From Hawksworthiomyces lignivorus (Eukaryota; Ascomycota; Sordariomycetes; Ophiostomatales; Ophiostomataceae), in contig NTMA01000008.1 in assembly GCA_002917075.1 (NCBI GenBank), positions 1,026,838-1,090,837 on the forward strand: 64,000 nt of DNA. The letters are read 5' to 3'. How positions within the stretch are numbered: position 1 is the stretch's first letter; every line of letters begins with the position of its first letter. Made by a program: the position numbers and the translations under genes. The notes beneath the pieces are model-generated. The model ran no database searches, was not told where the DNA came from, and saw nothing but the letters and a program-made list of their open reading frames with translations. Positions 22,232 to 33,348 of this stretch are shown one piece after another.

Positions 22232-24485
22232 TCACGACCAGCTGTCCCGCCGGTTGTAGAAGCCGCCCGGCACGCGCACGCCGATGGCCTGCCGGCTGGC
22301 CTTGTCCAGGGACACGAAGCGCAGTGGGCGGTATGCGGGCATCCACATCTGGGCGCGGATCCAGGCGTCGAGGACGGCGTCGCCCTCGTCCAGGGGCATG
22401 TCGGACTCGGTGGCGACGCCCTGGGCGACGGCGGTGCGGATGACGCGGCGGGCGATGCGCACGCTGACGTCGCGCACGACCTCGACGCCGGGTAGCAGGG
22501 GCAAGGTGGCGGTAGTGGTGTCTGCGCCTGCGTCGGCGCCGGCGTCGGCGCTGGTATCAGCCTCCTCGTCGCGCAGGGCGGGGCTGAGGTCGGCGACGGC
22601 CTCGACGGCAGCGACCAGCATGGCATCGGTGACACGACTGGCACGGCTGAGCACGCAGCCGAGCCCGATGCCGGGGAACACGACTGAGTTGTTGCACTCG
22701 GCCACCTCGACCTCGACCTCGGCGCCGCCGGGGCCCCAGGGCCCCCGCACGGGCGCAAAGGGCGAGCCCGTGGCGATGAGGGCGCGGCCGTCCGTCCATG
22801 CCAGCAGGTCGGCGGGCACCGCCTCGTGCAGGCGCGTCGGGTTCGACAGCGGCAGGATGATGGGGCGCTTCACGTGCGCCGCCATGGCCCGCACAATGTC
22901 CTCGGTGAAGGCGCGCGGCACCGTCGACGTGCCCACCAGCACGTTGGGGTGAATCCGGTCCACGGCCTCTCGCAGGCCGATCCTGGTGCCCGCGAGGTCT
23001 GCCCACGCGCCCTCGTCCTTGGCAAAGAACTGCTGCGCCGGAGAGAGGTTGTCCATGCCTGCCGTCAGCAGGCCGGGTTTGTCAATGAGCCTGGTGGAGT
23101 AGACAAAGCCAGTCAGTTAAAATTGCAGTCATCAGAAGCAAAGGCAACTGGCCAAAGGAAAAGCGCACCAGATATGCTTGGCAGCCTCTTGCCGGGTTAT
23201 GTGCTCTTCGGCGGCGACGGCGTCGCACACCTGGTCAGCGATACCGACGCCGGCAGATCCGGCGCCGAATACGATCATGCGTAGGTCGCCCAGCTTCTCG
23301 CCGCTGATGCGCAGGCCGGCCAGGATGGCCGCCAGCGTGACGCAGCCGGTTCCCTGGACGTCGTCGTTGAAGCAGGGGATCTGCGGGCGGTAGATGTCGA
23401 GGAGGCGGCGGGCTGTTTGCATCCAGCAGTCCCAGGCAGGTGCAATAGTCAGTAGTCTGCAGTCAGTCGCATCACAGAGGGAACGAGGATATGAAAATGG
23501 TTCACCCACCGTTACCAAGGCCAAAGTCCTCAAAGTGGATGTAGGCCTTGGGGAAGAGACGCCGCGCGGACCTGACAAAGGTGTCGATGAAGTGATCGTA
23601 GCGCTGACCGCGCACGCGCTTCTGGCGTAGGCCCAGGTACAGCGGGTCGTTGAGCAGGCTCTCGTTGTCGGTGCCGCAGTCTAGCACGACGCCCAGCGTG
23701 CGGTTGGGGTGGACGCCGGCGCAGAGGGTGGTCAGGATGAGCTTGGCCAGCGAGATGAGAATACCGCCTACGCCCTGGTCGCCAATACCGAGAATTTCCT
23801 CGCCGTCTAGCGCAGAGTCAGCAGATGGCTTACGGTGGAAGAAGAGAAGGCAGGCCTTTCGAGGCACACTTTTAAGACACCCTTTGCTGGAGGATCTTTT
23901 AAACGCACCGGTCACCACAATGTAGTCAATGTCTTCCGGCTTGCCCCATTGGGCCAGGTCGTGGAAGACGCTGTCGACATCGTTGATGCTCAAAAAGCAA
24001 CCGTCGGGCCGCCGGAACAAGCGCGAGTAGTTCTGAATCGCATCGCCCTCCGTAGGTGTGTAGAGAACGCTGAACATTTCCTTGAGGTAAGTTTGGGCAA
24101 GCTGTAGAGCGTCGCGGACGTGTCAGTAAAGAAGTGGCGCCCTTGCTCTGGTCCAACCATCAATACGAGCCGAAACATGAGACGGGAAAAGATTCACCTT
24201 GAAGAAGAGAACCTGGTTCTGATCATGCAGCGACGTCAAAAATGTGTTCTTCGCGAGATCGTCTGCTCGAGTGCTGTACTGCTGGTAGGCTCGCTCGACC
24301 TGCTGTTCGAGGGTCTGTTCGCGGGTTGGGAGCAGTCCGCTGATGCCGAATTCGCGGCGCTCCTCGGCGGGGAAGGCGGAGCCCTTGTTGAAGATGGGAT
24401 TGTTGAGCAGGCCGGTGCCGCGCAAAGCGCAGTCCATGGGTCCTGCAGTGCTCAGGAGCAAGTTGGAAAAGCGGTCGTTGGTCAT
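22232..24485 (-). CDS. mae1: Malic enzyme (NAD(P)-dependent)
   Basis: Five exons, 24485-24198, 24101-23909, 23806-23510, 23412-23169 and 23090-22232, give 626 residues and splice in phase. Conserved blocks appear in order: RGTGLLNNP (22-30), FSVLYTPTEGDAI with the catalytic Tyr (110), VVTDGEEILGIGDQGVGG across an intron (158-175), IHFEDFGLGNARR, FNDDVQGTG (metal-binding Asp pair, 276-277), the nucleotide fold GAGSAGVGIAD (309-319) and NPTR. It decarboxylates malate to pyruvate and supplies NAD(P)H. No mitochondrial presequence is evident, which fits a cytosolic enzyme, but cofactor choice cannot be settled by eye. An unusual Asp/Ala-rich insertion (DTSADAGADAGADTTT) sits in the C-terminal third. 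Family certain; symbol by analogy with yeast MAE1. Confidence 0.95.
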
Positions 24486-26331
24486 ACTGAGAAAAGACCA
24501 GAGGTATCTGAGAGAGAAAACAAAGGAGCAGATAGATTGTAGTCGAAGTGTAAGCAGTGATCCGAGGAAGGAATGGGCAGTAGTACTGCGCTTGTACGAG
24601 ACATCGTCAGGAAGCTGTCCAAGAATGCATACAGAACGAGAGCCAAAGGGCGTATTAATACCTACTTGACGTTACTTTTCCAGGAACAGCCGTGACCCCC
24701 AAATAGACCCGACACAACGGTCGTCGTGCTTGAGAAATGAGCTGATAAAGGGGAGCCGCGGTTCTGAGTCGGCGCCGGCAAAGACGTGGTATGACGTATG
24801 GGACGGGCATTGCGAGCTATTTTAGAAATTGCGGGAGCTACTGAATTACTACGAAAGGCTACGAGTACGAAGATGGAGGGTGGGGGTTGCATAAACAAGA
24901 GATGAGGGAGAGACGGAGATAAAGTAGCGTGATAGAGGCTTCACCTCTCGCCAACGTGGGAGAGGCTGATTATACCTGTAAAATTTGATTCTATTCTAAA
25001 GAAACGGGGTACTCGTATTCGCACATGTACAAATGTAGGAGCTCATGGAGCCTCGCCCGCGTGGGATGGTGTCTTAAATAGCTCTCACTTCCTTTGAGAA
25101 AAGGAGGAGGCAAAATTCGACGGCGGGCGCGGACTATGATGGTCCATTTCGTCTGGCAACGTAAACAGGCAAATCCAAGAACAAACGTTCTGAATCCAAT
25201 TCTGTTCCCCAAGAGAAGATAACCAGCCCATCTCCGACGACGGCACAAGACGTTTCGTCGCCAGAGAAGCCTCGCAGGATGAGACATCCCGCAAGGACGA
25301 TAGGAGGAAAGACATGATCATTCGTAAGAACGAAGCTGACCGGGTCTGGGTGTGGCTGGATGGAGAAGCTGCTGGAAGAGAAAATGAAGTAAAAAAGGGG
25401 ACAAAAACGAGATGAGGCAGGGGAAACTGGGGAGACAGGAGAGACAGGAAACAGGAGACAGACGCGCGGGATGGGAGGCCGTCTACGAGATATACAGGAC
25501 TATTTTCTTACTCTTGAGCGGCTTCTGATATGATATGCCTCAGCCTCATAGCTGTCATGGCACAACAGCGGCGTTGTCCGTTTCTGATCCTGGTTTGTTT
25601 AGAGGAAAGAATTTCATGATTATGGGGAACATTGAATTTTTTTTCGTCTCTCAAATGCTATGACCAATTATTAAGGTGAAGTCACGTGAATATGTTTTGT
25701 GGCAATACAACAGTAAACGTTGACAGAGAAGTTTGAACGTTGCAAGGCAGACTGAGCAGCTCTCCTAGGCGACGCCTAAGTTTGCATCATCTGGTGATTG
25801 TGGCGGAATAGCCCAAGCAGGTGCATAGAACATTGAAGGAGACCACAGAAACTTGCAGAAAGGCGTGTTCTAGTCATTGTCGATGGATGGACATGAGTGC
25901 TGAAGATCGCAGACAAGTCGAGGGTTCTCTGCATGCCAAGCTGCGATTAGTTAAGTTGAACTTGAATCCTTTAGAGAGCTTATTTGGTTTCTCATGAAAT
26001 ATCAATAAATGCCATACTTTTGACTACCTTGACGCCTTGACGCCTTGGACAACAAACGATCGTCACACACAGATTGCTTTCTTTCGCCTCAGCTGCCAGG
26101 CCCCACTTTCGCTGCCTAACAGCTGCTGATGCGCTGTAGCTTAGCCTGCAGCTCAGCCTGCAGCTCAGCCTGCAGCTCACACCATTCATCTTGATTAACA
26201 GCGCCCAGTCAAAACAAAGCTGCCAGTCGAATTAAACAAAGCGAAAAACTCTCAGCGCACAAAAACTCTCACTTAATACGCACCACAGTCTGAGCGGCCA
26301 GGCCTTGCTGACCTTGCCCATAAACGAAGCC
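24486..26331. other. Intergenic: divergent upstream regions of malic enzyme and XLF
   Basis: The two genes are transcribed away from each other across 1.8 kb, so this segment must hold both promoters. I see no gene. A triplicated 12-mer lies at 26143-26178, about 155 bp before the XLF ATG. Confidence 0.5.
26143..26178 (+). repeat. Three perfect copies of a 12-mer upstream of XLF
   Basis: AGCCTGCAGCTC is repeated three times without mismatch. Each copy holds the palindrome CTGCAG and the AGCTC half. It may be a regulator binding array or simple slippage. Confidence 0.9.
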
Positions 26332-28101
26332 ATGGACCGCCGGGCGTGGCATGTGCTGCCGGCCACCCACCCGGATCTGCCTGTGCTGCTTGTGTCCGCA
26401 ACCTTCGGCCCGGCTTCGTACGCCATCTTCCTCACCGACCTTGCCCATGTCTGGGCTGAGCGGCTTGACCGCCGCGCTATCTGCATGCGCGCCTTCCAGG
26501 AGGATACTGCCATTGACCCCAGCTACGACGCTGAGCAGATGGCCGTGTTCCTGGCCAAGCTGCGCGCCGCCTTTGACTCGTCTCTGCCGGACCACGCGGA
26601 GACGAGCTTAGCTGTCGCATCCCTGGAGGACAGTGGCGCGGACGCCTCTGACGGCAGCCGCGACGGCATCGTCCTGCGCGTTACTGTTGTTTTGCCCGAG
26701 GGCGTGCCGCCGTTGCGCTGGCCCATCCGTCTGCGGCGCCAGCCTTCTGCCGCCGTCGCGTCTGAGCTGGTCCTGCCGCTCGTCCAGGACCGCGCCCGCC
26801 GCCTGGCAGAGGCCGACGCCCTGGCCGCGCGCCTGCGCGACAAGGACGCCGTCATTGCCAAGCTCGTCGACAAGCTTGAGGCCATGGGCGCCGGCGCCGA
26901 GGCCGCGTTCCCGTCGCTGCTGCGTGGCCCTGGCAGTCTGGGCGCTGGGAGTGCCGGCAGGCGGCACATGACGCGAGCCGATATTGAACGGCGCGTAGCT
27001 GGCTTCGCGCCTTTTAGCGAGGCAGCGTTCCGCAAGGAGATGGACGACAAGGCTGCTGCAGAGAGGGGTGAGGCGCCACTCGATGTGCTGCAGCTGATCA
27101 ACGGCGTCTTCGGCGGCGACAACGCGCTGCCATGCGACCAAGAGACCGTCGAATCGATATCGCCTCCCAGCTTGGACGACTGGTGGCACGCGCTGGGCAC
27201 GGGCTCAGGCCTGTCCCTGGCGCGCATACCAAAGGTGTCCAAACAGAACGACAGCAAGATATCTGCGGCGAGCAATGAGGATGCAGGCGTGCTGAGCGAC
27301 GACTCTTTCCAGACAAGTCCAAATCGCCCGAAATCCGCTAGAAATGATCAAAATGACACAGGAAAGGAGCCCTCATCTCCGGTCCCCAGAAGCACAGCTG
27401 CAGTATCCAAACAGGAAGCTGAAATTGGAAAGATTAGCCGTCTAGGTGCGATTGGGAAGAAGAAAGCAAGTCCGCCGCCGCCGCCGGCAAGAGAGACGGA
27501 GCATCGCAATGACGACGAAGATGATGAAACAGCTTCTGAGGCCGAGGATGAGCGGATATCGCCCCATGGTTCGTCAGAGCTTAAGCAATCCATTATGGGG
27601 ACTGCGAGAGCCGACGTGGGCGAGATAAGTGATGGAGTGCAAGAAGCGAAAGAGCCAAAGTCGCCCACAATCGCAGAGCCAGCTCTGCGCTCCAAGCCTC
27701 CACCTCGGGGAGGACTGGGACGCATAGGAGGCAAAAAGGAGAAGGAGGAGCATATTACAGAGGATCACAGAGAACCTCGTTCTCCCAGTCCCCTGGCGGA
27801 ACGACCTGGTTCATCTTCTTCGCTAAAGCTTGCGAAACGGGGGCTGGGGAAAATTGGCGGTAGAGGCGGAGAGCCTCCTGCAAGTAAGAAGCAAGAAAGA
27901 GAGCACAGAAAACACGAGACAGATTCGGATGCTACAGCGAGCGAAGACGACGGCCGGGGGACTACATCAATGGCACATAAAGAACCGGAACATGCAAAGC
28001 CCAAAGCAAATGAGCAGCTGTCAGACCGCAAGAGAGCCGAGATGCTGCAGCAGGCTGTGGACAAGCATGCGGCTCCGGTGCGCAAGAAGCGGAAATTCTA
28101 A
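26332..28101 (+). CDS. XLF/Nej1-like non-homologous end-joining factor
   Basis: Single exon of 589 residues. The start is the ATG at 26332; the frame is open a little further upstream but without an ATG. The N-terminal 240 residues match the XLF head and stalk: WHVLPATHPDLPVLLVS, FGPASYAIFLTDLAHVW, LDRRAICMRA, LRWPIRL, SELVLPLVQDRARRL, then a helical stalk RDKDAVIAKLVDKLEAMG. XLF acts in the nucleus with XRCC4/Lif1, ligase IV and Ku to bridge broken ends. The remainder is long, charged and probably disordered. It repeats a short motif, L-G-x-I-G-(G/K)-K/R, near residues 371, 462 and 505, and ends in RKKRKF, a basic tail that could serve as nuclear signal and Ku-binding motif as in other XLF proteins. 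The tail is much longer than in yeast Nej1 or human XLF. Confidence 0.9.
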   Translation: MDRRAWHVLPATHPDLPVLLVSATFGPASYAIFLTDLAHVWAERLDRRAICMRAFQEDTAIDPSYDAEQMAVFLAKLRAAFDSSLPDHAETSLAVASLEDSGADASDGSRDGIVLRVTVVLPEGVPPLRWPIRLRRQPSAAVASELVLPLVQDRARRLAEADALAARLRDKDAVIAKLVDKLEAMGAGAEAAFPSLLRGPGSLGAGSAGRRHMTRADIERRVAGFAPFSEAAFRKEMDDKAAAERGEAPLDVLQLINGVFGGDNALPCDQETVESISPPSLDDWWHALGTGSGLSLARIPKVSKQNDSKISAASNEDAGVLSDDSFQTSPNRPKSARNDQNDTGKEPSSPVPRSTAAVSKQEAEIGKISRLGAIGKKKASPPPPPARETEHRNDDEDDETASEAEDERISPHGSSELKQSIMGTARADVGEISDGVQEAKEPKSPTIAEPALRSKPPPRGGLGRIGGKKEKEEHITEDHREPRSPSPLAERPGSSSSLKLAKRGLGKIGGRGGEPPASKKQEREHRKHETDSDATASEDDGRGTTSMAHKEPEHAKPKANEQLSDRKRAEMLQQAVDKHAAPVRKKRKF

Positions 28102-28242
28102 ATTCTCTCACTTAAGCGAGAAAAGAAGAGAGAGAAAATTTTGCAAATGCCTTGGAGGACGAACCGAAGTTTGTTACCGCTTCTGCAGCTTTTGGAAATA
28201 TGAACAGCAAAGCATGGCTTTATCACAATACCCACTTCCTTC

Positions 28243-29824
28243 TTAATTGATTCCTTTGTACACATCTGTGCAAGTCACATTCAGCTTGGATGCGTCCTGG
28301 TTGAGGCAGTAAGCATCTCGGCCCCCCTTAGGGCCTACCACATCGATATCTACTGCTGTGATATTGCCACATACCGCCGTTGACGAACATGCGAACGCCG
28401 CGATCTCCGGCGCGTATTTCTTCGATGTCGTGCCCCGGAAGTGGCGGAACAGGATGTTGCTGATCGTCAGGAGCGAGGGGTGCTCCAAGCACAACGTGCG
28501 GTCCTTCTGGCCGTAGCACTGCGTAATCTCGATGGCGTAGCCGACGTTATCCACGAATACGCCGTCATATGTCACGTTGTTGACGCGCCCGCGCCCGCCG
28601 CCACCGCGGAGGTCAGTCGACAGCTCCGATGGTGCGTTGGGCCACACCTTGATGCGCGCCCCGTTGCTCGCGTCATGCAGGCTGACGTTGGCGACGTACA
28701 CATGCTCAACGATGTCGTATGCGCCCACGTACTGGCCGAGACTTCCCACAGAGATACCATGGCTGCCAGTGCAGTCGAGCGACTGGACGAGCATATCTGT
28801 GCTGTTTGGCTTGAAAGAGACGCAGTCTTTATACGTCACAGGTAGTAGGAAGGTATTGGGGTTAGCTCATTAGGAAGAGATTTGCGCAAGGAAAGAGGGA
28901 CAATCATAGCGTGAGAGGACACCAGCAAATTGAATCTGCTTACCGTCGCCGTTGCTGATCACCGAGTTCATGATCGTCACGTCCCGGCTGCGATACGTAT
29001 TCCAGCCGTCAGTGTTCGAGGCACGGCTCTTGCTGGTTGAGCCGCCGCTGATGCCGATGCTGTCAAACACGACATTGCTGGAGTTTGCTACGAAGAAGTA
29101 GTACATGGGGCTGAACTCAAGGCTGATTCCGGCGATCACGCTATCCTTGAGGCCATCAATGCCAACCAGCGTCGGCCGCTTTGTGTGGGCATTGGCTGCG
29201 TGCAGGTCGTACCACACCTGGCCATTTCCAGCCAATCTGCCACCTAGATTTGATCGGTCAGAGACAATTTGTGGAAGAGACAAAGAGAATTTTACCAGAG
29301 AAAGAACATGAATACCTCCATAAATAAAAATGCCTTCGCCGCCCAGCTTGAAAAATGAAGTGACATCTTGAAAGACGAACTGAAACGAGTGGGCCTGCCA
29401 GTATGCAGTGTCATTGGTAAATCGGATGGTGCCCTGGATGTCTGCTCAGTATTAGCAGCCAGCAACATGTGTCTAAAATAGGAGAGGCGGATGACTTGCC
29501 GATATCAACGTTCTTCAGAAACGTCCAATCCATGGCTGTGCCGACAAGAAAGGTCTTGCCCTCGCCGAAAACAATGTGTCCACCATCGTTGCAATCATGC
29601 AGCGCTGAGAGAATGTATTCCGAGTCGTCCGTTGTGCCATCGTTGTTCGTCTGGACGTAACATACCTTGGTCCGTACCGGCGGGTTAGGCACGGGCAACC
29701 GGGGCTGCTTGGGGCTGGGTATGACGTGTGGTCGACTAGAGATATGACCCTCCGGATTGCCATTCTTCTCCGGCGCAGCCGCCACAGAGAGAGCCAATGC
29801 AAAACACACTGTTAGCAGTTTCAT
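28243..29824 (-). CDS. GH28 exopolygalacturonase, secreted
   Basis: Exons 29824-29500, 29441-29316, 29243-28944 and 28826-28243 give 444 residues. The first intron uses a GC donor (GCAAGT ... GAGCAG); only this restores NVDI-DIQGTIRFTNDT. The other joins give FIYG-GGRLAGNGQVWYD and NGD-DCVSFKPNS. A signal peptide (MKLLTVCFALALSVAAA) opens the protein. All GH28 active-site motifs are present: N227-T-D229-G, D250-D251, G-S-H273-G and R308-I-K310. The motif spacing and GSHGISVGSLG fit exo-acting enzymes that release galacturonate from the ends of pectin. It should be secreted, acting in plant-material breakdown. About ten N-glycosylation sequons are visible. It looks intact and functional. Confidence 0.94.
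29442..29499 (-). other. GC-AG intron in the polygalacturonase gene
   Basis: 58-bp intron with donor GCAAGT and acceptor GAGCAG; CTAAT upstream of the acceptor is a plausible branch site. No GT donor nearby keeps the GH28 frame. GC-AG introns make up only a small fraction of fungal introns. Confidence 0.8.
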
Positions 29825-31421
29825 AGCTGGGCGCCGTTTTGTCTCTGTTTGTTCGTTTCCTTTTCATCACGACCTGAATGTCCCGGCTAATGATATAAAT
29901 TAATGTACGGTGAGAGCGCCACACAACGGAAGTGTATTTGGAGCAGTGGACCCTTTTCTTGGATATTAATTTTTACGGCTTTTGTGAAGCGGCTACGCTC
30001 TACACAATTGTGCCTTTTTTTTCCATACTAACCATAGATATCCCAGAGCGATACAGGCGCAACGCTGGCCCAACATGGTGACCTGCAGAAAACGTCGACG
30101 TTGGTAACAAACGCACAGTGCAAATCAGCTCTTTCAGCTTAGGTGAAGACCCTGCGAGTGCGTTATGGCTACTAGATGTATGAGTAATGATGCTTTCGGA
30201 CCGCGTCTTGAGGACAACCGAAAGATGCTACGGATCACTTATTGCTTCTTGGTTTGATTCTATTTATTGTCTTTTTTGCTTTTCGTGTCAACTTAATCTT
30301 TTTTTTTTCCTGTATTTGTTGTTACAAAGCTGGCTTAATCTCAAATGGTAGTGGCATGAGAATTCCGAATGGCAAGATGAGTACGGAGTCATTGACCAAA
30401 TGTTGCTTGAGCTTGGAGTTTTCGGTGGCCATGTCGCGGAAGGCTGTCACCAAAAACTGGCAGCCTCAGAAAATTACTGGAACCTACCAGATTTGTATCT
30501 AGGAATATGTATATGCACATGCAATTACAAGCCCTCTACAGGAGGAGACTTGTGCAATTCAGCGTGCTGCTTGCAAGCTTGGAGGTTATTACCACTGGCC
30601 GTGATCTTGCCAACTGGAAAGGGTTCCAACGCGCTATAATTGGACTAAAGGAAAGGGGTGTAGTGTATTATGACCCAGCTAACTGGGTGGATCTTAGATC
30701 CCTTGATAGCTCTCCACAGCATACAGGGTACTGTTTACAGCATGCCTCCACCAATAAAATTTGTCTACAGAGAGTTGAAACGCTATTTTTATCAGCCCCT
30801 TTGTTAAGAAGGATCGTTACTGGTAATAATGCAGCGATTTCATATGGCTTCACATTCTTGTAATAGAACAAGATAGCCTCTACGGAGTACATATATTCTT
30901 TTGACCAGGATTGTGAGCTAATATTGTATTTCATACGTCCGCTGAGCAGTCTTGGCTCAGTTCTAGCCGCATGGATGGATGGAGCGGGAGTGCTGTTGTC
31001 GCGAGGAGCTCTCTGACCAAATAAAGTAATCTCTCAATGGCATCGTTTACACTTCCTCATAATTTCAACAACGCAACAGCAAAATGTCAGTGTAAATAAA
31101 TCATATCCTGGCTGTTTTAAGTGAATGTCAGCATCAAAAGCGGCTAAAACTGCTGTCGTCTAAATGTCAATCAAGAAGCACAGGTGTCGCATCGAGACTC
31201 GTGCTGAAACGGAGCTGAAACTCAGCATCATGTCGTTAAAAGTTGCGCTGCGCTAGGACCTTCCCGCTGTCTTTGTCAATCAGCGATCATGATCAACGGA
31301 CTTATCTTGTACTCGCATCTTGGCTGCAATTGTCTGATTCTTACTTTTCTTTTTATATTTTGTTATTTCTGATATCTTTAAGCGTTGTGTCTTGGGCAAT
31401 TTTGCTTAAACAACGGAGACG
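29825..31421. other. Intergenic: divergent upstream regions of GH28 and the O-fucosyltransferase-like gene
   Basis: AT-rich, without a recognisable gene. A TATA-like TTTATATC (minus strand) lies at about 29892-29900, some 70 bases before the GH28 ATG. The T-rich stretch at 30295-30320 is plain low complexity. Confidence 0.45.
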
Positions 31422-32807
31422 ATGCTTATCGAAGACCGCCACTGGAACCGCCTGCGGGTAGCGGTCCCCCTCGTCGCCGCATTTCTCTTCGCCTGGAGCT
31501 TCCGGTTCTTTGGATTCCGCGATGCAATCATATCTTTGTTCTACGTGCCAGGCAGGCCACCATCGGAAGAGAGCCTGTTCGTTCAGAAAGCGATGAGCGT
31601 CGAGTTCCCGGCCCCGATCGACTACAAGCCGATCCAAGAAGTGTGCGCCCGTACGCAGTTCCGTCCCGGTCTGCTGTTCACCTGCGAAGGCCAGCACGGC
31701 GGCATTGGCATGCTGCGCAACCAGATGCTCAAGTGCATCCGCTACGCCATCCACGGCGGCGGCGCCCTCGTCATACCGTCCATGGCGCTACGCAACGCAA
31801 AAAATCTGGCCGACATCGAGACGGCCACCGAGATGCCCCTCGAATACCTGCTGGCACGGGAGACTTTCGTCCGGCATCTAACAGAAGGGTGCCCAGGGAT
31901 GCGACTGTATGACCGCGCCGAGGATTTTCCTTTTTACAGCCAGCGGCAAGGGGAGCCGCTGCCGCTGCTGGGCGACCAGTTCGAACCGGACCACCCCCGC
32001 GAGGGGTTGCGGTTTCCGCGCGCGTGGCGGCGCTTCTTCGACGAGTGGCTGGCCGGCAAGTCGATCCAGATCCGCGCGGAGGCCCCCGTGCACATCCAGA
32101 TGGAGCAGTCGTTCCTCGAATACCCCGTGCGCGACGACGGCGACGCCTTCGTGCACGAGTTTGGCAAGATCCTGTCCTTCCGCAACGACACGCGCGCGCT
32201 CGCCGCCAAGGTGCTCTTTGAGCTCAAGCGGCGCTTCGCGCTGCCCATCGACCCGACCGCGGCCATCAGCCCCGGCGCCTACTACGGCGCGCACCTGCGG
32301 CTCGAGTCCGACGCCATCTGGGCCTGGCCGCCCGACGAGTGGCGCTTCTCGCGCATGGACGAGCAGTTCGACCAGCAGTACCGCAACCTCGAGCGCACCG
32401 GGCTCGGCGTCGTCTACGTCGCCTCCGGCAACCAGACGGTCGTGCGCCTGTTCGCCGACTACCTCAACCGGCGCCTCGCGGCCGACCCGGGCGCCCGCGT
32501 CCGGAACGTGACCGTGGTCACCAAGCAGGACCTGCTGCAGGGCTTCCACCGGCGGCGGCTGGACGCCATGACGTTCGACCAGCAGGCCCTGGTGGACTTT
32601 CTGGTCATGTTCAAGGCGAGCGCCTTTATGGGCGTGGCGCACTCCAGCTTCCCTTGGAACGTGGCGCTGCGGCGGCACGAGCTGAGCAGGTATGCCAACT
32701 ACGCCAACGAGGGCTCCGATCTGCTGAGGGACGAGTACAGCGTCATCATGGGCATGGCGGCCGACTACCCATACATCGACCCGTTTGTGACGAGCATATG
32801 GCCATGA
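31422..32807 (+). CDS. Type II membrane O-fucosyltransferase-like protein
   Basis: Single exon of 461 residues. A short basic N-terminus and one hydrophobic segment (about 13-30, VAVPLVAAFLFAWSFRFF) predict a type II membrane protein with a luminal catalytic domain, as in Golgi glycosyltransferases. Visible blocks are CEGQHGGIGMLRNQML near the start of the domain, YYGAHLRLESD (resembling the His/Arg donor-binding motif of GT65/GT68-type fucosyltransferases), VVYVASGN and FMGVAHSSFPWNVALRRHE near the C-terminus (like the FIGNxFSSFS motif). Such proteins are common in filamentous fungi but their acceptor is unknown. The codon use is strongly GC-biased. The donor nucleotide sugar is an inference from family resemblance. 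Confidence 0.75.
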   Translation: MLIEDRHWNRLRVAVPLVAAFLFAWSFRFFGFRDAIISLFYVPGRPPSEESLFVQKAMSVEFPAPIDYKPIQEVCARTQFRPGLLFTCEGQHGGIGMLRNQMLKCIRYAIHGGGALVIPSMALRNAKNLADIETATEMPLEYLLARETFVRHLTEGCPGMRLYDRAEDFPFYSQRQGEPLPLLGDQFEPDHPREGLRFPRAWRRFFDEWLAGKSIQIRAEAPVHIQMEQSFLEYPVRDDGDAFVHEFGKILSFRNDTRALAAKVLFELKRRFALPIDPTAAISPGAYYGAHLRLESDAIWAWPPDEWRFSRMDEQFDQQYRNLERTGLGVVYVASGNQTVVRLFADYLNRRLAADPGARVRNVTVVTKQDLLQGFHRRRLDAMTFDQQALVDFLVMFKASAFMGVAHSSFPWNVALRRHELSRYANYANEGSDLLRDEYSVIMGMAADYPYIDPFVTSIWP

Positions 32808-33348
32808 TGAGTTTGGTCTGTGCGCGGGTGGGCAAAGTGCGTCTTTCGGGTTCCCATCTTATTAAGGAACGTGTGTATCTAAATAAAAGAGCATAGCATA
32901 TTTTAGACGTGTAATGAACAAATGGTCCAAAAGTGCACTTCTCGAATTTCATAAATTTTGTTTGAACAATGTGTTGGCGCTATAGACAAACCACCGTGCA
33001 ACAGCCAATCAAGTCATATTTGCCGTTGGAGGGGATAGGATGTGGAAGATGGCAAACAGCACTGCTGTTCGAACAGGCAATTGACGGGGCCAATGAATGA
33101 AACGGTCCAGCTGAGGCTCTGCACAGTACATACGAAGGCTGATACTGAGCGCTACGCATTCAGAGCCCAAATAAAATCTTCACACGACTCTCTTGTATGC
33201 GAAAAGAATTCTCCTAGCAATATTTACTCCCTCAACCCAAGTGACGCGCGCTTGGCTTTCCTCATAAAACCGAGACAATATTACATGGACGCTAATTAGG
33301 CGCGGCGGCGCGTTGACTTGGTGCTCCGTCCTTCTCCTCAGACCAACA
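32808..33348. other. Intergenic between glycosyltransferase-like gene and HET remnant
   Basis: 540 bases of ordinary, AT-richer sequence. I see nothing in it. Confidence 0.5.

Noticed and set aside
26305..26331. Upstream extension of the XLF frame
   Set aside because: It begins with TTG, not ATG, and adds nine residues; the first ATG at 26332 fits the family start.
31878..32678. Open frame of 266 codons on the minus strand
   Set aside because: Antisense to the glycosyltransferase-like gene, whose sense frame has family motifs.
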